The notes: generated by a model from the sequence alone, not told the origin. A stretch of DNA of 64,000 bases from JAJEFO01 sp022819605 (GCA_965221545.1 OZ244901.1:124001-188000); one strand, 5' to 3'; positions 9,119 through 17,825 are shown, counted from the first letter of the stretch. Numbers and translations are program-made.

Positions 9119-9949
9119 ATGAAAATGTCCCATGCGATTCCGCTTTCTCACGAGAGGGCGAGCCGATACGAGACGGCAATGATTGCGGAACTGGCAGCGA
9201 TGGGAACCGTCGCGTTGGGTGCGGCTCTGGCCCTTGCCCTTCTGGCGGGTGTCGTGAAGGGCATGACGGGATTTGCCTTGCCGATGATCCTGATCTCCGG
9301 GCTTGGATCCTTTCTTTCTCCGGAGCTGACGCTGGCGGGCATGATTCTTCCTGGCCTTGTCACCAATCTTTTCCAGGCGTTCCGGCAGGGAATCCGGGCG
9401 GCATTCCAGTCCGTACGGACGCACTGGCGCTATCTTGCAACGATGCTGGCATTCCTGACCTTTGGCAGCCAGATCGTCCTGAGCATTCCGGCAGGGCTTC
9501 TGTTCCTGATCCTCGGAACCACGATCACGTTCTTTGCGTCGCTGCAGCTGGCTGGCTGGCGACCGCAGGTGCCGGTGAGGCATCGGCGATCGACCGAAAT
9601 CGGCACTGGAGCAGTGGCAGGCTTCCTTGGCGGTCTGACCGGAACCTGGGGACCGCCCACGGCGATGTATCTGACCGCCTTGGGCTTGCCGAGAGTGGAG
9701 CATGTCCGCGTTCAGGGCGCTGTCTACGGCACCGGCGCAGTGATGCTGACCCTTGCCCATCTGCATTCCGGCCTTCTGTCCGGAATGGGCCTGAACCTGT
9801 CAATTGCCCTTGTCTTTCCGGCGCTGGTTGGAGCGGCCATAGGCGTGGTAATACAGGATCGGCTGGATCAGGAGAGATTCCGGATAGTCATTCTGACAGT
9901 TCTCGTGATTGCCGGACTGAATCTCGTACGCAGAGCGATTCTGGGCTAG
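9119..9949 (+). CDS. TauE/SafE family membrane exporter
   Basis: A 276-residue inner-membrane protein with about eight hydrophobic segments in the TauE/SafE pattern, including GVVKGMTGFALPMILISGLG in the first half and the related GFLGGLTGTWGPPTAMYLTA in the second. Family members are linked to export of sulfite, sulfoacetate or other anions, but the substrate here is not known. With soeABC and dddP in the same window a sulfur role is plausible, though not shown. An alternative ATG at 9179 would drop a hydrophilic 20-residue lead. It is divergent from mcd. Confidence 0.85.
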   Translation: MKMSHAIPLSHERASRYETAMIAELAAMGTVALGAALALALLAGVVKGMTGFALPMILISGLGSFLSPELTLAGMILPGLVTNLFQAFRQGIRAAFQSVRTHWRYLATMLAFLTFGSQIVLSIPAGLLFLILGTTITFFASLQLAGWRPQVPVRHRRSTEIGTGAVAGFLGGLTGTWGPPTAMYLTALGLPRVEHVRVQGAVYGTGAVMLTLAHLHSGLLSGMGLNLSIALVFPALVGAAIGVVIQDRLDQERFRIVILTVLVIAGLNLVRRAILG

Positions 9950-10416
9950 GGTCTTCCCTATTCTGTTCATTTCGATCGAGATGGGAGAGGCAGGTCAGGC
10001 GATGGCTGGCTCTGCCGCGTTGTTGGCGGCGGCGAAGGAGCACGGGATTCTGGCGGCCCGCTGCACTTTCGCAAGACTGCGTTGCTGTCCAAATGCTGGG
10101 AATCCACTGTCCGTTTCCAGTTGCCTCCTTGACGCGGAGTTCAGAATGGTCGCTCGTTGAGCGCCCTTGGGACCCGCATGCTCTGCATGGGTGACCATCG
10201 CGTCCCTCCCGCCCTGATCTTACGCGTTAGCCGAGGTTGCCAACGCAAATGCCATTCGCACGTTCTAAGAACCAGGAATGATCGGGGGACAGCCTGGGAC
10301 CGGCGCTTGACAAGAGATGGCTCAAAAAAGTCCCCAATCGAGGGATGTCGTTGCCACAGTCCTGAAATGTCGCATTCGTACGTGCAGGCTGACCGTGAGA
10401 GGCTGAAATTCGTGCC
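9950..10416. other. Upstream region of dddP, no gene recognised
   Basis: A 467-base gap between the TauE-type gene and dddP. No coding frame with a recognisable product was found. A TTGACA hexamer occurs at 10307-10312, but no convincing -10 box follows at 16-18 bp. Regulation of dddP cannot be read from this sequence, and no regulator gene is adjacent. Confidence 0.4.
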
Positions 10417-11754
10417 ATGGACGTACATTACAGCGATGCACGAAAGATCGACCCGACGCGCGGCACGCTTCTCGGGGACAACACGCCGAACGACGGCAAC
10501 CGGATCGAGATCGGCCCGACCCGGCTCGCTTTCGATGAATGGGCGGCCGCAGGGCTTGCCTTGCCCGACCTGCAAGAGATGCGGCGCTACAGGTGGCAGC
10601 GGCTGACCGAACATGTGGTTGCGCGCGACTATGGCGGCTTGCTTGTCTTCGATCCCCTGAACATTCGTTATGCCACCGATTCCACCAACATGCAGCTTTG
10701 GAACACCCATAACCCGTTTCGGGCAGCGCTGCTGTGCGCAGATGGATACATGGTGCTCTGGGAATACAAGAACAGTCCGTTTCTTGCTTCGTTCAATCCG
10801 CATGTCCGCGAGGTCCGTTCTGGTGCGGACTTCTTCTATTTCGACAGGGGAGACCGGGCGCACGACGCTGCAATCGTCTTTGCCGAACAGGTTCTGGACC
10901 TGATCAAGGCGCATGGTGGCGGAAACATGCGCCTCGCGGTCGACAAGGCGATGCTGCATGCCTTGAAGGCGCTGGAGGCACTAGGCTTCGAGTTGATGGA
11001 GGGTGAGGAGGTCACCGAGAAGTCGCGCGCCGTCAAGGGTCCGGACGAAGTCAAGGCCATGCGCTGTTCCATCCATGCTTGCGAGACCGCCGTTCGCGTA
11101 ATGGAGGAGTTCGCGCGGACCGAGGTGCCTGGCGGCTATGTCAGCGAGGACGACATTTGGTCGGTGCTGCATGCGGAGAACATCAAGCGCGGCGGCGAGT
11201 GGATCGAGACACGGCTGCTGACCAGCGGCCCGCGAACGAATCCGTGGTTCCAGGAATGCGGACCACGCACCGTGCGGATGAACGAGATTGTCGCTTTCGA
11301 CACCGACTTGGTGGGAAGCTACGGCATCTGCACCGACATCAGCCGGACGCTGTGGGTCGGCGATCATGCTCCTAGGCCCGACATGGTCGAGGCGATGCGG
11401 CATGCGCATGAGCATATCATGACGAACATGGAACTTCTTCGCCCCGGTGCGCGGATCGAGGACATAAGTCGAAACTGCCATCTGCTCGCGGAGAAGTACC
11501 AAGAGCAGAAATACGGCTGCATGATGCATGGCGTCGGGCTTTGCGACGAATGGCCTCTCGTCGCCTATCCCGACAAAATGGTCCCAGGTGCATTCGACTA
11601 CGAACTGGAAGCAGGCATGGTTCTCTGCGTCGAAGCGCTTGTCGGCGAAACGGGCGGCGACTTTTCGATCAAGCTGGAAGACCAGGTTCTGGTAACCGAT
11701 GACGGATACGAAAACCTGACGTCCTATCCCTTCGACTCGGCACTGATGGGTTAG
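10417..11754 (+). CDS. dddP: Dimethylsulfoniopropionate lyase DddP
   Basis: A 445-residue cytoplasmic enzyme of the M24 (pita-bread) family that cleaves DMSP to dimethyl sulfide and acrylate. It aligns without gaps with the numbering known for the Ruegeria DddP structure. Metal ligands fall at Asp295, Asp297, Asp307, His371, Glu406 and Glu421, in FDTDLVGSYGICTD, HGVGLCDEWP, VEALV and KLEDQV. The proposed catalytic base Asp377 is present. The N-terminal DNTPNDGNRIEIGPT and RYATDSTNMQLWNTHNPFR blocks are specific to DddP and not to prolidases. It stands alone, and no acrylate-use genes are adjacent. Confidence 0.95.
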   Translation: MDVHYSDARKIDPTRGTLLGDNTPNDGNRIEIGPTRLAFDEWAAAGLALPDLQEMRRYRWQRLTEHVVARDYGGLLVFDPLNIRYATDSTNMQLWNTHNPFRAALLCADGYMVLWEYKNSPFLASFNPHVREVRSGADFFYFDRGDRAHDAAIVFAEQVLDLIKAHGGGNMRLAVDKAMLHALKALEALGFELMEGEEVTEKSRAVKGPDEVKAMRCSIHACETAVRVMEEFARTEVPGGYVSEDDIWSVLHAENIKRGGEWIETRLLTSGPRTNPWFQECGPRTVRMNEIVAFDTDLVGSYGICTDISRTLWVGDHAPRPDMVEAMRHAHEHIMTNMELLRPGARIEDISRNCHLLAEKYQEQKYGCMMHGVGLCDEWPLVAYPDKMVPGAFDYELEAGMVLCVEALVGETGGDFSIKLEDQVLVTDDGYENLTSYPFDSALMG

Positions 11755-12138
11755 CTTCTCGACATTGTCGAGCCTGGCAATGTACCCACATGCCCTCCTT
11801 CTGGATTGCACCGCGTTGGAGGATGTGGCGGCAGTGGCCGCCAGTGCCCATGCCCTCGGGCAAATGCCACCTGACGTCATCCGAGGCCGGGTCGGCATGC
11901 CGGTAGACCGGGTTCAAGACTTCACCTTCGTCCAGACCGTCTTCGAAATCTGCATCACCGCACCGAGCAGCAGTTTGGACCGCTTCATCTCGCCGATCAT
12001 GCGCGCTTCGTTATGCTCTTGGCGCCGCAGGTGCACCGGTCGCGACGCGCGCCATGTCAACGCGGCGCATGACGTCCGCGACCCGGACGATATCCGCGGC
12101 GAACGTGGTCGGTGGGTTGGCGCTGTAGCTCCGGCCTG
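11755..12138. other. Intergenic region after dddP with a short hairpin
   Basis: A perfect 6-bp stem with a three-base loop (CTCGAC at 11758-11763, GTCGAG at 11767-11772) lies four bases after the dddP stop. It has no U-tract, so termination is uncertain. The remaining 360 bases carry only weak frames on both strands. A minus-strand stretch near 11800-12000 looks slightly protein-like but could not be assigned. Confidence 0.35.
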
Positions 12139-12972
12139 TTACCCGGCCCGGAGCCGCGCCTCGCGACGGAACACGTAAATCCCGGCCAGGACGATGATCA
12201 TCGCTCCGACAATGGTCCAGAGGTCCGGCAACTCGCCGAAAATCAGATACCCGATCAGGGTCGCCCAAAGCAGCGACGAGTACTTGAATGGCGCCACCAG
12301 CGTTGCCTCGCCACGCCGGAACGCCTCGATCATCAGCGTGTGCGCCACCGCGATCAGCGCACCGCTGAACGCGAAGACACCGATATCAGCGGGCCGGGGA
12401 CGCACCCAGTCGGTGAACAATGCGGTCGATAACCCTGCCAGCACGACCACCGTCGTCGTCACGGCCAGGACGGCCACCGTCGTCTCGGTCCCCGCGATCC
12501 GGCGCGTGATCAGGTCGCGGATCCCGCCGCAGACAGCGGCCCCAAGGGGAAAGACGACGGCCCATTGCAATACGTCGCTGCCCGGGCGCAGCATGAAGAT
12601 CACCCCCGCAAACCCAACAAGCACCGCTGCCCAGCGCCGCCAGCCGACCCTCTCGCCCAGCACCAGCGGCGCCATCGCCGTAATGAAAAGCGGCCCCGTG
12701 AAGGTCACGGCAATGGCATCGGCGAGGGTCAGGTGGCGCAGGCCATTGATGAAGAAGAATGCGCCGGCGATCACGCAGGCGCCGCGCAGGGCCTGGCCGC
12801 GAAGGTTGTTGATACGCAAGCTGATCAGTCCGCCGCTGCGCATGGCGAACACCAGGATCCAGGGCCAGACGAACACGCCACGAATGAACAGAAGCTCGCC
12901 CGTCGGGTAGGTCTCCGCCAGTCCTTTGATCAGCGCGTCGTTTAGCGTGAGGACGGCCGCGCCTCCCAGCAT
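12139..12972 (-). CDS. EamA/DMT family transporter
   Basis: An inner-membrane transporter of at least 277 residues with about ten hydrophobic segments in two EamA repeats. It shows LTLADAIAVTFTGPLFITA in the first and APFKYSSLLWATLIGYLIFGE in the second, a block shared with S-adenosylmethionine/riboflavin-type DMT members. Substrate unknown. The first ATG in frame is at 12972, but a very strong Shine-Dalgarno run lies 60 bases further upstream in front of an ATC codon in the same frame, so the N terminus may be 20 residues longer. It is not related closely to the DMT gene at 3453. Confidence 0.85.
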   Translation of the reverse strand: MLGGAAVLTLNDALIKGLAETYPTGELLFIRGVFVWPWILVFAMRSGGLISLRINNLRGQALRGACVIAGAFFFINGLRHLTLADAIAVTFTGPLFITAMAPLVLGERVGWRRWAAVLVGFAGVIFMLRPGSDVLQWAVVFPLGAAVCGGIRDLITRRIAGTETTVAVLAVTTTVVVLAGLSTALFTDWVRPRPADIGVFAFSGALIAVAHTLMIEAFRRGEATLVAPFKYSSLLWATLIGYLIFGELPDLWTIVGAMIIVLAGIYVFRREARLRAG

Positions 12973-13029
12973 GCACGCAACGGCGGGGGCGACCTCTGTA
13001 CGGCGCAGGGGCAGGTGCGGCGTGTGGGT

Positions 13030-13044
13030 GATTGCTCCTCCTCC
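13030..13044 (-). promoter_or_regulatory. Strong ribosome site facing a non-standard start codon (ATC)
   Basis: Read on the minus strand, GGAGGAGGAG is followed by two bases and then ATC, in frame with the DMT gene and 20 codons before its first ATG. The first GGAGG is seven bases from the ATC, an ideal spacing. Either ATC is used as a rare start, or an ATG was lost by mutation. Confidence 0.45.
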
Positions 13045-13308
13045 GAGATCTCGATGCCCTGGGCGGCAGGGCTCTCCTCGCGCGCGTAGCCGTCAGACTT
13101 GGACCGGGATCGATCATGCCCGAAATCTGTCCGGACCAATCCCGTCAGCGTGACAAAGCAAGATCAGCGCTCCTCGTCGCATTCAGGAGAGACCCGACAA
13201 GGCGTTGATGCTAGCCTGGACATTTCAGCAATTTTCTCAGCATGGGACCGCTCTCCGCGATATATGTAATTTTGTCAACAAGTTACATACAATCGGAAGT
13301 CGGAACCC
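13045..13308. other. Short gap between the DMT gene and the IS relic
   Basis: No gene recognised. It contains an AT-rich patch at about 13256-13292, including ATATATGTAATTTTGTC, which stands out from the GC-rich flanks and precedes the transposase relic. It may be part of the old element's end, but no inverted-repeat partner was identified. Confidence 0.3.
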
Positions 13309-13598
13309 ATGTCGACAGAGTGTCACGGCAAGCCGATCGCATTTCAAGGCCGCGACCGCCGCGAAGTGACCGCGCTTCGACGGCGGGCGACCGCTGCAAG
13401 AGGATCTCCGCCGACCCGGCGGCGATCGACCGTCTGCTGGTCGCGCTGTTCCTGGAGGCGCACGGCGCGGTGCCGGAGGAGATCGTCCTCGATCTCGACG
13501 CGATCGACGACCCGCCGCACGGCGCCCAGGAGGGGCGCCGCTTCCACGCATATTACGATTGTCCCTGTTGCCTGCCGCTGTACGTCACCTGCGGCCGC
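13309..13598 (+). pseudogene. IS1380-family transposase relic (internal deletion, frameshift)
   Basis: An ATG at 13309 opens a frame with GRDRREVTA, and a shift near 13371 continues as RFDGGR, together the N-terminal VTAxFDGG signature of IS1380-type transposases. After about ten unmatched codons a second frame (13401-13598) gives the central part: KRISADPAAIDRLLVALFL, EEIVLDLDAIDD and YYDCPCCLPLYVTCGR, which matches the IS1380 block with the catalytic Asp in LDLDA. More than a hundred residues between the two parts and the whole C-terminal half are missing. It ends against the 3' end of ald. It cannot encode an active enzyme. Confidence 0.8.
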
Positions 13599-13638
13599 TG
13601 CCCGACCGGAAAAACAGGCGAGGCGGGACGTCGTCCGG

Positions 13639-14757
13639 TCAGTGTGCGATTGCCTCCCTCGGATCGAAACACTCCTGGCCAAGACTTTCCGCAACCGCAG
13701 CATGGGTGATCCGGCCGGCGTGGACGTTCAGTCCGCCCATCAGGTGCGGGTCGTCTCTCAGTGCCGTTCGCCAACCCTTGTCGGCGATCGCCAGGGTATA
13801 GGGCAGCGTGGCGTTGTTCAACGCCTGGGCCGAGGTGCGTGGCACGCCGCCCGGCATGTTGGCGACGCAGTAATGCACGACCTCGTCCACCACGTAGACC
13901 GGATCGTCGTGGGTCGTCGGACGGGATGTCTCGAAACAGCCGCCCTGATCGATCGCAACGTCGACGAGGACCGAGCCGGGCTTCATCCGGCTCACGAGTT
14001 CGGCGGACACCAGTTTCGGCGCCGCCGCGCCGGGAACCAAGACGCCGCCGATCACCAGGTCCGCCGCGATGCAGTGGCGCTCGATGGCATCACGGGTCGA
14101 GAACACGGTGTTCAGCGGCCGGCCAAACTGTTGCCACAGCCGGTTCAGCTGGTTGATGTTGCTGTCCAGCACCCATACGTCGGCGCCCATGCCGAGCGCG
14201 ATGTGGATGGCGTGGGTCCCGACGACACCGCCGCCGATGACGACAACCTTGCCGGGATCGACGCCCGGTACGCCGCCCAGCAGGATGCCTAGTCCGTAAT
14301 GGGTCTTCTCCAGGTAATACGCGCCTGCCTGGACCGACATGCGGCCAGCGACTTCCGACATCGGAGCCAGCAGCGGCAGGCCGCCGGACGGCGAAGTGAC
14401 GGTCTCGTAGGCGATGCAGGTCGCACCGCTGTCGAGCAGATCCTCGGCCTGTTTCGGATCGGGCGCAAGATGCAGATAGGTGAACAAGATCTGCCCCTGG
14501 CGAAGCATCGCGCGCTCCGGTGCCAGCGGCTCCTTCACCTTGACGATCATTTCGGCCTCGGCGAACACCGCGGCGGGCGAATCCGCGATGGATGCCCCGG
14601 CCTCCTCGTAGTGTGCATCGGTCATGCCGATGGCCCCACCGGCCCCGCTTTCTACGACGACCCGGTGGCCGTGCGCGACGAGTTCGCGGACATTGCCGGG
14701 AATCAGCCCGACCCGGTACTCGTGTACTTTCGTTTCCTTGGGAACGCCAATGAGCAT
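13639..14757 (-). CDS. ald: Alanine dehydrogenase
   Basis: A 372-residue NAD-dependent enzyme that interconverts L-alanine with pyruvate and ammonium. The start MLIGVPKETKVHEYRVGLIP is the family N terminus. Also visible are the substrate-binding EMIVKVKEPL (Lys), LFTYLHLAPD (His), the nucleotide-binding GKVVVIGGGVVGTHA glycine motif and VDVAIDQGGCFETSRPTTH. The family is hexameric and cytosolic. Two tandem dyads at 14823-14876, upstream of its start, may be operator sites, but no Lrp-type regulator gene is next to it. An IS relic sits directly after its stop. Confidence 0.95.
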   Translation of the reverse strand: MLIGVPKETKVHEYRVGLIPGNVRELVAHGHRVVVESGAGGAIGMTDAHYEEAGASIADSPAAVFAEAEMIVKVKEPLAPERAMLRQGQILFTYLHLAPDPKQAEDLLDSGATCIAYETVTSPSGGLPLLAPMSEVAGRMSVQAGAYYLEKTHYGLGILLGGVPGVDPGKVVVIGGGVVGTHAIHIALGMGADVWVLDSNINQLNRLWQQFGRPLNTVFSTRDAIERHCIAADLVIGGVLVPGAAAPKLVSAELVSRMKPGSVLVDVAIDQGGCFETSRPTTHDDPVYVVDEVVHYCVANMPGGVPRTSAQALNNATLPYTLAIADKGWRTALRDDPHLMGGLNVHAGRITHAAVAESLGQECFDPREAIAH

Positions 14758-14822
14758 GTGAGCACCGTCTGCTGAACCGAACGTGACGCACGAGCCCATA
14801 CGATGTTTTCCAGGTGCAGTAA

Positions 14823-14876
14823 ACTGACAGGAATTCGCTATAGTCAGTAACGACAATCGGATGGAATCAATTGTCG
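14823..14876 (-). promoter_or_regulatory. Two tandem 26-bp dyads upstream of ald
   Basis: Dyad one is ACTGAC (14823-14828) with GTCAGT (14843-14848). Dyad two is CGACAAT (14851-14857) with ATTGTCG (14870-14876). Both span 26 bp, begin 28 bp apart, and lie 66-119 bp upstream of the ald start. The rest of the 337-base gap (14758-15094) holds no gene. The operator role is inference. Confidence 0.4.
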
Positions 14877-15094
14877 GGAAAGTGCCGTTTCCGATACGGC
14901 ACCGTTCGCAGAAACCTGGTTTCATCCTGTGCATGGCCCAAGAGCCTTGTGGTCGCACGTCCAACGAGTGCTTGGGTGTGAGTGTCGGATGCGCACGTTC
15001 CACGCAGCATAGCGCAGGCGGCACTCGTCTTCTCGTGCCCCGCTACCCTGAATTCATGCCATTGAAATTTCTGCGCGGCCAACCTGCGCGAAAG

Positions 15095-15994
15095 TCACTC
15101 GAACTTGTCGGGCGCGCGAATGCCTCGAAGGAATTCCTCGGCGGATACGGGTCTCTTGCCCGCGCGCTGGATTTCCGTCGCTTCGATTGCGCCTGTACCG
15201 CAGGCAATGCGACAGCCGCCAAGATGAGACCCGGGTTGGCCGCCACCGCCGATGAGGCGGGAGTTGAGGAGTTTCGTCCGCTCGCCATGGACTTCGCACC
15301 ACGCCCCCGGAAACGGAGAGAGGCCGCGTATGTGACGGTCGATTTCAACGGCGGGCTTCGACCAGTCGATCCGGGTTTCCGCCTTGTCCACTTTCCGGGC
15401 ATAGGACGCGCCGTCTTTCGGCTGCGGTGTCGGCACGAGGCCGTCAATGCCGTCGAGGGCTTCGACGATAAGTCGGGCGCCTAGCTGCGCCAGCCTGGCA
15501 TTAAGCCGCCCGGTCGTGTCTTCGGGCTTGATCGGTATCGCCTCGCGGAGCAGCACGGGTCCCGTGTCCAGCCCCGCGTCCACGGCCATTATCGAGATTC
15601 CCGTTTCCTTGTCTCCGGACATGACGGCCCGGTGAATCGGGGCCGCGCCGCGCCAGCGCGGCAGGAGGGAAGCGTGGATGTTGAGGCAGCCGAGCCGCGG
15701 GGCTGCCAGAACGGCATCGGGCAAGATCAGGCCGTAGGCAACGACGACGGCGGCATCTGCCCGGTGAGCGCGAAAGTCCTCGCATGTGTCGGCCGACCCA
15801 AGGTTCCCAGGCGTATGTACCGGCAGCCCGAGCGCTTCCGCGCGAACCTGGACGGGACAGGGTCGATCCTTCTTGCCGCGTCCGGCCGGGCGGGGAGCCC
15901 GGGTGTAGACCGCCACGATTTCGTGCCCGGCTTCGAGCACCGCATCCAGAGCCGGGACCGAGAACACAGGCGTGCCCATGAACACGAGTCTCAT
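15095..15994 (-). CDS. fmt: Methionyl-tRNA formyltransferase
   Basis: A 299-residue enzyme that formylates initiator Met-tRNA using 10-formyltetrahydrofolate. The N-terminal hydrolase-like domain shows MRLVFMGTPVFSVPAL and the catalytic block NIHASLLPRWRGAAPIHRA with the invariant Asn-His. The signature GISIMAVDAGLDTGPVLL follows. The C-terminal domain (from about residue 205) has the RKVDKAETRIDW motif. The start at 15994 gives the canonical N terminus; ATG 16006 would add four residues. It follows def by about 18 bases, the common def-fmt operon. Confidence 0.95.
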   Translation of the reverse strand: MRLVFMGTPVFSVPALDAVLEAGHEIVAVYTRAPRPAGRGKKDRPCPVQVRAEALGLPVHTPGNLGSADTCEDFRAHRADAAVVVAYGLILPDAVLAAPRLGCLNIHASLLPRWRGAAPIHRAVMSGDKETGISIMAVDAGLDTGPVLLREAIPIKPEDTTGRLNARLAQLGARLIVEALDGIDGLVPTPQPKDGASYARKVDKAETRIDWSKPAVEIDRHIRGLSPFPGAWCEVHGERTKLLNSRLIGGGGQPGSHLGGCRIACGTGAIEATEIQRAGKRPVSAEEFLRGIRAPDKFE

Positions 15995-16012
15995 TGACGC
16001 GCCCATTTCGCC

Positions 16013-16534
16013 CTACGCCCGTGCCTGTTCGCGTTTCAGCTTCTTCATCTTGCGGGTGATCATCTGGCGTCTCAGGGGCTTCAGGTAGTCGATGAAGAGC
16101 TTGCCGTTCAGATGATCGATCTCGTGCTGGACACAGGTAGCCCAAATGCCCTCGAAGCGTTCGGTCTCCTGCTTGCCTTCGAGGTCGTTCCACGTCACTT
16201 CGACCTCGGCCGGTCGTTCGATTTCGGCAAACTGCTCGGGAATCGAGAGGCAGCCTTCCTCGTGCGTGGAGCAGTCCTCCGAGATCCAGGTCACCGCAGG
16301 ATTGATCAGGACCATCGGTCTGGGCGGCGCATCTTCTTCCTTGACGCAGTCCATCACCAGAAGCCGCTTCAAGACGCCGACCTGTGGTGCGGCAAGCCCA
16401 ATTCCGGGTGCATCATACATGGTTTCGAGCATGTCATCTGCGAGCACGCGCAGCCTGTCATCGAAATCGATGACAGGGTTTGCGACCGTCTTCAGGCGAG
16501 GGTCGGGGTGGATGAGGATGTCCCGAATGGCCAT
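16013..16534 (-). CDS. def: Peptide deformylase
   Basis: A 173-residue metallo-enzyme that removes the formyl group from new proteins. All three family motifs are present: GIGLAAPQVG, EEGCLSIP (Cys ligand) and QHEIDHLNG (two His ligands and the catalytic Glu). The ATG at 16534 (MAIRDILIHPDPRLK) is preferred for its GGAG site and family N terminus; ATG 16543 adds three residues. The C-terminal MKKLKREQARA is the usual basic helix. It is the first gene of a def-fmt operon, divergent from the aminotransferase gene. Confidence 0.95.
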   Translation of the reverse strand: MAIRDILIHPDPRLKTVANPVIDFDDRLRVLADDMLETMYDAPGIGLAAPQVGVLKRLLVMDCVKEEDAPPRPMVLINPAVTWISEDCSTHEEGCLSIPEQFAEIERPAEVEVTWNDLEGKQETERFEGIWATCVQHEIDHLNGKLFIDYLKPLRRQMITRKMKKLKREQARA

Positions 16535-16614
16535 GGGCTCCATCTATGAGAAGGCGTGGGCTGCGGCAAGCCGACCTTGCTTGCAGGTCTTTGACGGACT
16601 GGTTAGTTCGAGGC

Positions 16615-17790
16615 ATGACCCATGACTTTGATACTCAACTCGTGCTCCGTGGCTCGCATGCAGCAAAGTATGACAACCTTGAACAGGCCTTCGGCGTGGA
16701 TGATCCGGAGATCATTCCCATGTGGGTCGCGGACATGGACTTTCCCGCTGCACCGGCCATTCGGGCGGCACTGCAAGCCGAAGTGGACCTGGGGTACTGC
16801 GGGTATTTCGGGCATGCAGGCGCCTCCGGCGAGGCCGTAGCTGAATGGTACAGGTCCCGCCACGGATGGAGTGACATCGATCCGGGCTGGGTTCGCTATA
16901 CGCACGGCGTGGTCAGCGGCTTTGGAGACGTGCTTGCGACGTTCAGCGAGCCTGGGGATTCCGTTGTCGTCTTTTCCCCAGTGTATCACGCGTTCTATCG
17001 CCAGGTGCGGAACATGGGCCGGGAAATCCTGGAAAGCCGGTTGAAGGTCGAAGACGGCCAGTTCCACATGGATCTGGACGCCCTGCAGTCATCCTTGACC
17101 GGCCGCGAGCGGGTCGTGACCTTCTGCACTCCGCACAATCCGGGCGGACGGCTTTGGGAGGTGGAAGAAATCAGGGCATTGGCAAGGTTCAGCGAGGCAA
17201 ACGACCTGGTACTGATCTCTGACGAGATTCACATGGATCTGGCCTTTCCCGGTGCGAAATTCGTGCCAACGGCCGTGGCGGCGCCAGAGCAGCTCGACCG
17301 GCTGGTGGTGCTGACCGCCGCCTCCAAGGGCTTCAACATTGCCGGCGGCGAGACGGGACTCCTCATTGCCCCGCACCCGGACATGCGGGCGCGTGTCGAC
17401 AAGGTGCTGGCCGACCGCGAGTCCCCGCCCAACCGCTTCGGCATGGCGATGCTCACCGCGGCTTTCGCGCAGAGCGGCGACTGGTCCGAGGCGGTGCGGG
17501 CCTATCTTGCCGAGAATTTCCGCATCTTTTCCCGGCGCGTTGCCGCCATGCCCGGCGTAAGCGTCATGGAGATGGCATCCACGTATCTGGCATGGGTGGA
17601 TTTCACCGCCCTTGGCATGTCCGACGAAGAACTGATGGAGCGTCTCCTCGTCGCCAAGGTGGCACCGAGCCCCGGCACCCAGTTCGGAACCGGTGGCTCA
17701 GGTCACATGCGGTTCAACCTGGCTCTGCCGCGTCCGACATTGCTGTCCGCGATCGACCGGATCGAGCACGCCTTTTCGGATCTTCAATAG
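16615..17790 (+). CDS. PatB/MalY-type PLP C-S lyase / aminotransferase
   Basis: A 391-residue fold-type I PLP enzyme of the MalY/PatB group, whose members cleave cystathionine or cysteine to pyruvate, ammonia and a thiol. The group signature IPMWVADMDFPAAPAI is near the N terminus. CTPHNPGGRLW contains the PLP-binding Asn, SDEIHMDL the Asp, and TAASKGFNIAGG the Schiff-base Lys. The length fits. Substrate (cystathionine or another cysteine conjugate) is not determined. ATG 16615 was chosen because MTHDFDTQ begins the family alignment; the open frame to 16546 overlaps def. Confidence 0.88.
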   Translation: MTHDFDTQLVLRGSHAAKYDNLEQAFGVDDPEIIPMWVADMDFPAAPAIRAALQAEVDLGYCGYFGHAGASGEAVAEWYRSRHGWSDIDPGWVRYTHGVVSGFGDVLATFSEPGDSVVVFSPVYHAFYRQVRNMGREILESRLKVEDGQFHMDLDALQSSLTGRERVVTFCTPHNPGGRLWEVEEIRALARFSEANDLVLISDEIHMDLAFPGAKFVPTAVAAPEQLDRLVVLTAASKGFNIAGGETGLLIAPHPDMRARVDKVLADRESPPNRFGMAMLTAAFAQSGDWSEAVRAYLAENFRIFSRRVAAMPGVSVMEMASTYLAWVDFTALGMSDEELMERLLVAKVAPSPGTQFGTGGSGHMRFNLALPRPTLLSAIDRIEHAFSDLQ

Positions 17791-17825
17791 GCTCGGGCAG
17801 GCCGACCTTCGGTGACTGAGGCGCC

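Noticed and set aside
9011..9766. Upstream extension of the mcd frame by about 250 codons.
   Set aside because: It is antisense to the TauE-type gene and very rich in Arg, Gln and His; Mcd has its family length from 9010.
10307..10312. TTGACA hexamer as a dddP promoter -35 box.
   Set aside because: No -10-like hexamer at 16-18 bp; too common to support a promoter call.
13309..14292. A 327-codon open frame on the plus strand.
   Set aside because: Beyond the first 25 codons it is antisense to ald and has Arg/Pro-rich shadow composition; only its start belongs to the IS1380 relic.
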